DNA of 13,166 nt from an uncultured Collinsella sp. (GTDB lineage Bacteria; Actinomycetota; Coriobacteriia; Coriobacteriales; Coriobacteriaceae), in the NCBI GenBank assembly GCA_900541725.1, contig UQLB01000039.1, forward strand, positions 1-13,166, written 5' to 3'. This document shows positions 7,483 to 13,166 of this stretch, piece after piece (within the stretch, counting starts at the first letter, position 1; every line of letters starts with the position of its first letter). The translations under genes were made by a program, and so were the position numbers. Under the pieces are notes generated by a model. The model searched no databases. It had not been told where the DNA came from and saw nothing but the letters and a program-made list of their open reading frames with translations.

Positions 7483-7509
7483 ATTATCCCCGTCTTTCCC
7501 TAAATGCAA
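7483..7509 (-). promoter_or_regulatory. Possible promoter of the TSCPD-lipoprotein pair
   Basis: On the minus strand GATAAT (7488-7483) matches a -10 hexamer at 5/6, and TTGCAT (7509-7504) shares TTG with the -35 consensus. The 15-nt spacer is shorter than the usual 17, so this is only a weak candidate. It lies 35-60 bp upstream of the TSCPD start and beyond the hairpin after purB. Confidence 0.3.
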
Positions 7510-7512
7510 CGA

Positions 7513-7550
7513 GGCGCTTTGCCGGCAACACACATTACCAGCAAAACGCC
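7513..7550 (-). terminator. Long hairpin downstream of purB
   Basis: In the minus-strand transcript a 16-bp uninterrupted stem (7550-7535 with 7528-7513, including three G-U pairs) closes a 6-base loop. The plus strand would have A-C mismatches at those places, so the structure is preserved specifically for the purB-side transcript. It lies 27 nt after the purB stop. The following bases are not a clean T-run, so it may be a weak terminator, a 3'-end stabiliser or a processing site. Confidence 0.5.
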
Positions 7551-7576
7551 CTAAAAAGCTAACGTTATGCCCGAAC

Positions 7577-8923
7577 CTACTCGAAGCTCAGCTGCTCCAG
7601 ACGATCAAAGACTGTGTCGATACGAGTGAGGAAGTCCCATGGATCAAAGATCTCGTCGAGCTTCTCCTGGCTGACGGTGCAGCGCGGGTCGGCCTCGAGA
7701 CGTTCCTTAAAGGTGGGGCCGGAGACACAATCCTGTACCTCGTGCCAGGTTGCCATGGCGTTCTCCTGCACAATGGCGTACGCGTCCTCGCGGGTGATGC
7801 CCGTGTCGACGAGGGCGAGCAGCACCTTGGAGGAGAAGATGAGGCCGCGGGTCTTATTGAGGTTGGCCATCATGCGGGCAGGGTACAGCTGCAGGCCGTC
7901 GATAACGCGAATGAGGCACTGGAACATGTGGTCGAGGGCGATGAAGCTGTCGGCCTGGGCGACGCGCTCGGCAGAGGAGTGCGAAATGTCACGCTCGTGC
8001 CACAGGGCGACGTTGTCGAAGGCAACCTGCGCGTTGGCCTTCACGACGCGCGACAGGCCGCAGACCTTCTCCATGGTGATGGGGTTGCGCTTGTGCGGCA
8101 TGGCTGAGCTGCCCTTTTGGCCCTTACGGAACGGCTCCTCGGCCTCGAGCGTATCGGTCTTCTGCAGATTGCGGACCTCGGTAGCGATGCGCTCGCAGGT
8201 GGCTGCGGTGGTGGCGAGAACGCCGGCGAGATAGGCGTGATGGTCGCGGCTGATAACCTGCGTGGACAGCGGGTCGTGAACCAGGCCCAGGTGCTCGCAG
8301 ACATACTCCTCGACGAACGGCTCGATGGAGCTGTACGTGCCGACAGCGCCCGAGATGGCACCAAAGGCAACATTCTTGCGGGCGTCCTCAAGACGATCCA
8401 GATCGCGCTTGAGCTCCCAGGCCCAAGAGCCAAACTTCATGCCGAAGGTCATCGGCTCGGCGTGGATGCCATGAGTGCGGCCGGCACAGAGCGTGTTGCG
8501 CTCCTCAAAGGCGCGACGCTTGCAAATCTCGCCGAGCTTCTTGACATCCTCGATGATCAGGTCGCAGGCCTGGGTGAGCTGGTAGCACAGGGCCGTGTCG
8601 CCCAGATCGGAGCTGGTCATGCCATAGTGAACCCAGCGGCTGGGCTTGGGGTCGCCCTCGGGAACATCGGCATCGATGTATTCCTTCATGTTGGTCAGAA
8701 AGGCAATGACGTCATGGCGCGTGACTTCCTCGATCTCATCGACCTTCGCCTTCTCAAAGTTGGCATGGTCGCGGATCCACTGGACCTCGTCTTTGGAAAT
8801 ACCGATCTTGCCGAGCTCCGCCTGGGCCTCGCAGGCCAGAACCTCGATCTCCTGCCAAATGGCGTACTTGTTCTCGAGGGAGAAGATGTGTCCCATCTCC
8901 GGGCGGGTATAGCGATCGATCAT
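7577..8923 (-). CDS. purB: Adenylosuccinate lyase
   Basis: Acts twice in purine synthesis: it releases fumarate from SAICAR (the product of PurC) to give AICAR, and from adenylosuccinate to give AMP. It is a cytoplasmic homotetramer of the fumarase/aspartase superfamily. The 448-residue product has HYGMTSSD near 99-106, the conserved THGIHAEP with the general-acid His near 151, and the superfamily signature GSSAMPHKRNP (about 271-281) carrying the catalytic Ser on the mobile loop. The start ATG at 8921-8923 has AAGGAG 5-6 nt upstream; the frame continues a further 14 codons upstream without support. The gene has its own leader and is followed by a long hairpin, so it appears to be a separate transcript from the TSCPD-lipoprotein pair. 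Confidence 0.97.
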   Translation of the reverse strand: MIDRYTRPEMGHIFSLENKYAIWQEIEVLACEAQAELGKIGISKDEVQWIRDHANFEKAKVDEIEEVTRHDVIAFLTNMKEYIDADVPEGDPKPSRWVHYGMTSSDLGDTALCYQLTQACDLIIEDVKKLGEICKRRAFEERNTLCAGRTHGIHAEPMTFGMKFGSWAWELKRDLDRLEDARKNVAFGAISGAVGTYSSIEPFVEEYVCEHLGLVHDPLSTQVISRDHHAYLAGVLATTAATCERIATEVRNLQKTDTLEAEEPFRKGQKGSSAMPHKRNPITMEKVCGLSRVVKANAQVAFDNVALWHERDISHSSAERVAQADSFIALDHMFQCLIRVIDGLQLYPARMMANLNKTRGLIFSSKVLLALVDTGITREDAYAIVQENAMATWHEVQDCVSGPTFKERLEADPRCTVSQEKLDEIFDPWDFLTRIDTVFDRLEQLSFE

Positions 8924-8967
8924 AGCGGCTCCTTTTTGGTTATTGGCACGTTGGTCGTAACCCAACC

Positions 8968-8973
8968 ATTGTA
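8968..8973 (-). promoter_or_regulatory. Possible -10 element upstream of purB
   Basis: TACAAT on the minus strand matches the -10 consensus at 5/6 and would start the purB transcript near 8961, giving a leader of about 38 nt. No recognisable -35 hexamer sits at 16-18 nt. No purine riboswitch-like fold is visible in such a short leader. Confidence 0.25.
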
Positions 8974-9025
8974 CCGTGCGCAGGTGCGAGTATGGGCAGC
9001 AGGCATTAACCTAACATTTTGGAAT

Positions 9026-9077
9026 TGGAGCGAGCATGGGGACGTCCGCGCATTTGCTTCGCAAATACGCACCGGCT
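9026..9077. repeat. 52-bp direct repeat, copy 1 (degenerate tRNA-Gly 3' end plus hairpin)
   Basis: Matches copy 2 (9157-9208) at 48 of 52 positions, 131 bp away. The first 18 bases are a degenerate version of the tRNA-Gly 3' end (15/18), followed by GACGTC within a conserved block and a hairpin of 10 bp around TTC at 9048-9070. The single change in the hairpin (C9051 instead of T) still allows a G-U pair on the minus strand, suggesting that the minus-strand RNA structure is retained. Confidence 0.85.
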
Positions 9078-9156
9078 GCGGTCGATCTCCTCGGATTCAC
9101 GGAGACGATGGGGAAGACTTTGTTGAATTGGCCGTCCCGAGGTCTTCTGTGCTCCA

Positions 9157-9208
9157 TGGAGCGGGCAACGGGACGTCCGCGTATTTGCTTCGCAAATACG
9201 CACCGGCT
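9157..9208. repeat. 52-bp direct repeat, copy 2 (exact tRNA-Gly 3' end plus hairpin)
   Basis: Begins with TGGAGCGGGCAACGGGAC (9157-9174), identical to the last 18 nt of the tRNA-Gly gene, complementary strand (9348-9365). The identity extends one more base to the left. It continues with the block shared with copy 1 and a perfect 10-bp hairpin (9179-9188 with 9192-9201) closing a TTC triplet. A copied tRNA 3' end is the usual signature of integrative-element attachment sites. Confidence 0.85.
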
Positions 9209-9304
9209 TCAGGCGCCTGTCGGCGCCTTCGCCTGCTCGCTATAAGCGCTTCGCGTTTATTTAACGCTCGCACCCTGTCGGGTTCGAGTCCCGGCGCTTT
9301 ATTG
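9209..9304. other. Hairpin-rich spacer with isolated T-arm fragment
   Basis: Contains AGGCGCC (9211-9217) paired with GGCGCCT (9222-9228). It also has ATAAGCGC (9242-9249) paired with GCGTTTAT (9253-9260) around TTC, the same loop as in the 52-bp repeats. CGGGTTCGAGTCCCG at 9279-9293 is a tRNA T-arm-like sequence in plus orientation, identical over 15 nt to the T-arm of tRNA-Gly but inverted. No D-arm or anticodon arm precedes it, so it is a fragment and not a tRNA gene. No open reading frame here has family resemblance or a ribosome binding site. Confidence 0.6.
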
Positions 9305-9335
9305 AAAAAAGCACGGTAACGAAACGTTACCGTGC
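9305..9335 (-). terminator. Rho-independent terminator of tRNA-Gly
   Basis: On the minus strand an 11-bp perfect stem (9335-9325 with 9321-9311, closing a 3-base loop) is followed by six T residues (9310-9305). It starts 12 nt after the CCA end of tRNA-Gly and separates that transcript from the repeat cluster and purB. Confidence 0.9.
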
Positions 9336-9347
9336 CTGAAATTCGAA

Positions 9348-9422
9348 TGGAGCGGGCAACGGGACTCGAACCCGCGAGTGTCAGCTTGGGAAGCTGATGC
9401 CTTACCACTTGGCGATGCCCGC
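9348..9422 (-). tRNA. tRNA-Gly (anticodon CCC)
   Basis: On the minus strand a 75-nt cloverleaf is complete. The acceptor stem begins GCGGGCA and is matched by TGCCCGC, the D-arm contains AGTGGTAAGGC, and the anticodon stem TCAGC/GCTGA holds the loop TTCCCAA (anticodon CCC). The T-arm is CGGG-TTCGAGT-CCCG, the discriminator base is T, and CCA is encoded. A promoter candidate lies at 9434-9463 and a strong terminator at 9305-9335. Its 3' 18 nt are duplicated at 9157-9174 and, in degenerate form, at 9026-9043. Confidence 0.95.
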
Positions 9423-9433
9423 TTGTGTTGGCT

Positions 9434-9463
9434 AGTATAACGCGGTTGTCTTGTTCGATACAA
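9434..9463 (-). promoter_or_regulatory. Candidate promoter of tRNA-Gly
   Basis: On the minus strand TATACT (9439-9434, 5/6 to the -10 consensus) follows TTGTAT (9463-9458) after 18 nt. Transcription would begin about 5 nt before the tRNA. The -35 match is weak (only TTG). Confidence 0.45.
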
Positions 9464-9717
9464 GGGTGGCGATGCTTGTTTTAGCTGTGGAGATTCGTTT
9501 GAAAATCGCGTCAATTGTGGAGACGAGGACCTTTGACTTCCTGTTCCCCTTATCTTCTACCTGCGCTTTTGCTTGATTGTTGTATTTGAGCTCAATTTGT
9601 CAGGAATTGGGCAAGCTTTTGGTCAGGCTCCGGTACTTACCCGCATGAACCTCGGGGGTAGCCTCATCCTACGCGTCGCAGCCTCCCCGTGCGACGCACG
9701 AGGGATAAGGAGCAGCC
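9464..9717 (+). promoter_or_regulatory. Intergenic leader region of the adhesin gene
   Basis: No gene is visible. Near the 3' end GCGTCGCA (9673-9680) and TGCGACGC (9690-9697) form a perfect 8-bp hairpin with a 9-base loop, only about 10 nt before the ribosome binding site AAGGAG (9707-9712 region). The stem could modulate translation of the adhesin. TTGTCA near 9598 resembles a -35 element but no matching -10 follows at the right distance, so the promoter is not located. I do not recognise a known riboswitch fold. Confidence 0.4.
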
Positions 9718-12700
9718 ATGTCCAACGCACCCACGCACTCTGTCCACAGCGCAATCGCAACAGGTCCGCTGCTCCTGCTCCTCTTCCTGCTTTTCGGCTG
9801 CCTGGCACCGGGAGCCGCATTTGCCGTCGATGGCTACGACCAGCTCGGCTTCCGCACTATTAGCGATGATTGTGGACCCTTCTTCATCGGCAAGTATGAA
9901 GCTCAAGACACCTCGATTGCCTACTGCATGAACCAGGAGCGCCCCGGCCCCACCAAACCGGGCGGCCCATGGCTCAACTTTGATCAAGGCTGGGTGTGGC
10001 TCGACGACGAGTTCGCGGCAATCGTTTGTCACGGATATCCCACCACCACGTCGTTTGGCGGTTACCATCTTTCACCCGATCGCGCCCGCGCCGCCACCCA
10101 GCTTGCCGTATGGATGCTCAACGGCACTACCCATGTCGACGGCACCTACTCCTACACGACCGCTCAGGGTAAAACCAAGAGCGGACACTTTACCGCCGAC
10201 AATGAAGTCGTGGCGGCTGCGCGGTGGCTCCACGACAGCGCAAAATCAGGAAGCATCAAAGCCGCTCCGCACCGCGCGCGACGCTATCTAGGGGCCGTAT
10301 CGGGCGGCAGCAAACGTCAAGACATGCTCTATGTACTGCCGGCGGTCTCTGTTTCCTTCCAAAAGCAGTCTGCTAACACCGTTATTACCAGCGGAAACAA
10401 TACCTATCAGTTTACCGGGGCAACATTCGATATTTTTGAGAGCGCCAGCGGCGCACGTGTCGGCACCATCAAGATGGACAGCAACGGTCGAGCGCAAGCA
10501 ACACTTCTGCCCAACACGGCATACTACCTAGTTGAAACGAAGGCGCCGGCCGGCTATGTCCCCCGCCACGATCGTATTGCCTTTACCACGGGGAATGACG
10601 GCGGGCGGGTCGCCATTGATGAACAGCCCGGCACCATCAACCTGCGTATCGTAAAACTCGATGCCGCGACGAATGCCGGCCCCCAGGGGGGATCTTCACT
10701 CGCAGGAGCAGAGTTCACGTGCGTATCACAATCAACCCCTGGATGGGCGCAAATCCTCACGACCGACGAAAGCGGTCGGGCCACTCTCGCCGATGTCCCC
10801 TTAGGAACCTTTACCATCTACGAATCAAAAGCCCCCGAGGGCTACCTGCCATCCAACGACAGCTGGACCTATACCGTTGGAGCCGACCAGCTCGGCGATT
10901 CAGGCGTGGTCGAGATCGAATCTCGCGTTTCCGATATCCCCATTGCGTTTAACCTTGAGATTTCCAAATTCAAGGATTACGGCAATAGCGACCAATCCGG
11001 CCTGGAGCAGCCGGCGGGTGGTGTTGTCTTTGAGGTTGTCAGCAACAGCTCTCAGCAGGTTGTTGGCACACTGACCACAAACATCTATGGCTTTGCCTCC
11101 ACCAAAGATCAGCCCGAAGCATGGTTCGGCACAGGCAAGCGACCCGCCGGTGTCCACGGAGCCGTCCCATACGACCGTGCCGGCTACACGGTTCGCGAGG
11201 TTCCGGAAACCGTCCCCGAGGGTTTTAAACGTGCAGGGGAATGGACCGTCGGGGCCAATCAGATTTCCGACGGCGCCGAGCTTCAATATATCGTGGACAA
11301 CCACGCTCTGTCGACGCATCTCCAGATTGTAAAACGCGATGCCCAAACAGGCGCTTCTGTTCCCCTAGCCGGATTCACCTTCCAACTCCTCGACAGCAAT
11401 CACGAACCTGTCTCACAAACTTGCTGGTATCCAGCACATAACGTAATGGACACCTTTACGACTGACGCGACCGGGACCGTCACACTGCCCGAATCGCTCG
11501 TGCCGGGCACCTATTATGTACGCGAAACCTCGGCCAAAGAGCCCTATCTTGTCGGCGAAGAGATCGAGGTAAACATACCCGCCGACATGAACCTAACGCC
11601 CGTTGCAGTCGCCTCGTATTATGACCACGCCGCGACCGGAAACATCAGGATCGTTAAAACCGATGCCATAGACGGCAGCAGCCTCGCGGGCGCCGTCTTT
11701 GAGATCCGTGCCTCGGGTGATATCGTGCGCCCCGACGGTAGCATTGCCGCGCTCGACGGTGAGACTGTCGCTACCGTCACGACGGATGAAACTGGAGAAG
11801 CACGCGCGGACAACCTCCCGCTGGGACCTGGCACCGCACGCTACGAGGTTGTCGAGACTCAAGCGCCGGCAGGGTTCTTGCTCGATCGAACAACCCATAT
11901 TGTCGACCTTACTTATGCCGACCAGAAAACACCCGTTGTAGAAGCACGGCTTAACGTATCCGACGATTACACCAAGGTTGATATCTCCAAGGTCGACGCA
12001 AGCGGCGAGCAGGAAGTGGAAGGCGCACAGCTCACCTTATATGGTCCCGATAAAACCGAAATAGACTCCTGGACCTCATCCGACAAGCCACACCGCGTCG
12101 AACATCTTGCACCCGGCACCTACTCGTTGCGCGAAATGATGTCCCCGCGGACCTACGACCTTGCCGAGGAGATAACGTTTGAAATAAAGGATACGGGAGA
12201 AGTCCAATCCGTCGCGATGAAGGATGCGCCCATCGAGATCAAGGGACAGGTCGACAAGCGTCAGGAACTTGTCCAACCTATCGAAAAGGGCCTGTTGGCT
12301 AACGGCGATGGTAAAAACCGCGCCACGACGCAAACCAATAGTGATGGGCTTTTCTCCTATACCATCGATGCTCGAAACGATTCCGCTACTTGGGTTGATG
12401 AGTTTACGATTACCGATGATCTTGAGTGCGCCAAAGACGGCACAGCGAGATTCATCTCAATCGAAACCCCCGTCGCCATCGGCGACCTCAACGGTCTGTG
12501 CAACGTATGGTATCGCACGACGCCGTTGGACTCGACAGACGTCGGTGAGCCGGCAAACGCGACACTTGACGATGGGCACGAAAATCCTTGGCTTGAGTCC
12601 GACGAAGTAAAAGAGAGCCTTGGTGAGGACTGTCGCCTCGTCGATTACGACGGCTGGCGCCTCTGGAAGGCGGATGTCTCGACCACGGAATCCACCACAC

Positions 12701-13149
12701 TCGAGGCGGAAGAGCTCGACCTTACACCCAATACCGTCGTAACGGGCATTCGAATTGAATACGGTGCGGTAGCCGCCGACTTTACGACTCGAAGCGATGC
12801 GGATTCTTGGACCCGCGATGATCTCAAAGATGAGCACGACGACCTTGACGATGCCAAAGCAATCCTTGGCACAGACGCTCGGGGCGCAATCGTGCACATG
12901 CAGGCGACGTCGGCTTATACGCCCCAAACCGCACTCACCAACAGCGCACGCGTCGATCTTTGCCGCAACGGCGGCGGCGATAAACTTGAGTCACATGACG
13001 AGGACCGTGTCATTCAACGCTGTACCCTACTGCAGGACCTACCGGCAACAGGATCAGTTCCCATCGCCGCTTGCATCACCGCGCTCCTGACCTCGGGTGC
13101 CGCAGCCCTATGGTTCGCTCGCCTTAGGTCGACCCCAAAGAAGCGCTAG
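9718..13149 (+). CDS. LPXTG-anchored surface adhesin with thioester domain and SpaA/Cna-B repeats
   Basis: Large cell-wall-anchored protein, 1143 residues. A signal peptide (1-36, cleavage after AAFA) is followed by a thioester (TQXA-type) domain, about 50-200, with Cys70 in YCMN and Gln128 in TQLAVW. Such domains form an internal Cys-Gln thioester that can bond covalently to host amines. About six SpaA/Cna-B-like domains follow (near 210-305, 306-405, 409-530, 531-635, 640-745, 751-838), each with an initial IVK/ISK strand and most with an E-T/S-x-A-P-x-G-Y/F-like end. These may carry Lys-Asn isopeptide cross-links. Residues 840-1100 are an unrecognised domain with five cysteines. The C-terminus has LPATG (1108-1112), a hydrophobic helix (1116-1134) and a basic tail, the sortase sorting signal. 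The start is set by AAGGAG 5 nt before ATG. It is divergent from purB. No sortase gene is in the window. Confidence 0.93.
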   Translation: MSNAPTHSVHSAIATGPLLLLLFLLFGCLAPGAAFAVDGYDQLGFRTISDDCGPFFIGKYEAQDTSIAYCMNQERPGPTKPGGPWLNFDQGWVWLDDEFAAIVCHGYPTTTSFGGYHLSPDRARAATQLAVWMLNGTTHVDGTYSYTTAQGKTKSGHFTADNEVVAAARWLHDSAKSGSIKAAPHRARRYLGAVSGGSKRQDMLYVLPAVSVSFQKQSANTVITSGNNTYQFTGATFDIFESASGARVGTIKMDSNGRAQATLLPNTAYYLVETKAPAGYVPRHDRIAFTTGNDGGRVAIDEQPGTINLRIVKLDAATNAGPQGGSSLAGAEFTCVSQSTPGWAQILTTDESGRATLADVPLGTFTIYESKAPEGYLPSNDSWTYTVGADQLGDSGVVEIESRVSDIPIAFNLEISKFKDYGNSDQSGLEQPAGGVVFEVVSNSSQQVVGTLTTNIYGFASTKDQPEAWFGTGKRPAGVHGAVPYDRAGYTVREVPETVPEGFKRAGEWTVGANQISDGAELQYIVDNHALSTHLQIVKRDAQTGASVPLAGFTFQLLDSNHEPVSQTCWYPAHNVMDTFTTDATGTVTLPESLVPGTYYVRETSAKEPYLVGEEIEVNIPADMNLTPVAVASYYDHAATGNIRIVKTDAIDGSSLAGAVFEIRASGDIVRPDGSIAALDGETVATVTTDETGEARADNLPLGPGTARYEVVETQAPAGFLLDRTTHIVDLTYADQKTPVVEARLNVSDDYTKVDISKVDASGEQEVEGAQLTLYGPDKTEIDSWTSSDKPHRVEHLAPGTYSLREMMSPRTYDLAEEITFEIKDTGEVQSVAMKDAPIEIKGQVDKRQELVQPIEKGLLANGDGKNRATTQTNSDGLFSYTIDARNDSATWVDEFTITDDLECAKDGTARFISIETPVAIGDLNGLCNVWYRTTPLDSTDVGEPANATLDDGHENPWLESDEVKESLGEDCRLVDYDGWRLWKADVSTTESTTLEAEELDLTPNTVVTGIRIEYGAVAADFTTRSDADSWTRDDLKDEHDDLDDAKAILGTDARGAIVHMQATSAYTPQTALTNSARVDLCRNGGGDKLESHDEDRVIQRCTLLQDLPATGSVPIAACITALLTSGAAALWFARLRSTPKKR

Positions 13150-13153
13150 CGCG

Positions 13154-13166
13154 ATGAAAAAGCGGG
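13154..13166 (+). CDS. Possible start of the next gene, cut by the window edge
   Basis: An ATG lies 4 nt after the adhesin stop codon and opens with Met-Lys-Lys-Arg, a beginning common in secreted or membrane proteins. The ribosome binding site is weak (AAAGAAG about 14 nt upstream) and only four codons are visible, so product and reality are undecided. A sortase or a second pilin would be typical in this position, but nothing here shows that. Confidence 0.25.

Noticed and set aside
8924..9000. Purine riboswitch or PurR-type control upstream of purB
   Set aside because: The leader is only about 38 nt from the possible -10 and shows no three-way junction. The small GTTGG/CCAAC hairpin is too weak to interpret.
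9026..9208. CRISPR array
   Set aside because: Only two repeats, 131 bp apart, with a hairpin and a tRNA-end match and no cas genes.
9240..9300. A second tRNA gene on the plus strand
   Set aside because: Only a T-arm-like stretch is present. No matching acceptor 5' half, D-arm or anticodon arm precedes it and no CCA follows.
8117..9319. 400-codon plus-strand open frame running through purB into the repeat cluster
   Set aside because: Antisense to the conserved purB sequence for most of its length. The end translates hairpin repeats and the T-arm fragment.
9778..9810. Lipobox at Cys28 of the adhesin
   Set aside because: The residues before it (LLFGC) fit a lipobox poorly, a good signal peptidase I site (AAFA) follows, and the protein has an LPATG wall anchor.

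Overview
The window looks like chromosomal DNA of a moderately high-GC Gram-positive anaerobe, most likely a member of the Coriobacteriia (Collinsella or a close relative). The reasons are the GC-rich codon use, the Tat-lipoprotein, TSCPD and M29 peptidase neighbourhood, tRNA genes with encoded CCA, and an LPXTG-anchored surface adhesin with a thioester domain. The genus is an inference from recognition, not from a search.

Layout. Bases 1-467 hold no gene I can defend. They have hairpins, a motif resembling the leader or spacer of an rRNA operon that would run leftwards out of the window, and the terminator of a tRNA-Lys(UUU) gene (468-543, minus). From 572 to about 8923 everything is on the minus strand. 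In transcription order (right to left) it runs: purB (adenylosuccinate lyase); a small TSCPD protein translationally coupled to a Tat-exported lipoprotein; an OmpR/PhoB-type response regulator followed 12 nt later by its sensor histidine kinase; purC (SAICAR synthase) coupled to a small two-helix membrane protein and closed by a good terminator; an M29-type metallo-aminopeptidase; and tRNA-Lys. PurC and PurB catalyse consecutive steps of de novo purine synthesis but are separated here by the signalling block.

Bases 8924-9347 form the most structured non-coding stretch. It holds two 52-bp direct repeats, each beginning with a copy of the last 18 nt of the neighbouring tRNA-Gly gene and followed by a 10-bp hairpin. 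More hairpins and an isolated tRNA T-arm-like fragment follow, then the tRNA-Gly(CCC) terminator and gene (9348-9422, minus). This resembles the scar of repeated insertions at a tRNA 3' end, or a small palindromic repeat family using it.

From 9718 to 13149 the plus strand carries one large gene for a cell-wall-anchored adhesin of 1143 residues. It has a signal peptide, a Cys-Gln thioester (TQXA) domain, about six SpaA/Cna-B repeats, an unrecognised cysteine-containing C-terminal domain, LPATG, a membrane helix and a basic tail. It is divergent from the purB side, and a new reading frame may begin 4 nt after it, at the edge of the window.

The strongest candidates for something undescribed are the tRNA-Gly-derived repeat cluster, the TSCPD/Tat-lipoprotein pair beside a two-component system, and the unrecognised C-terminal domain of the adhesin.
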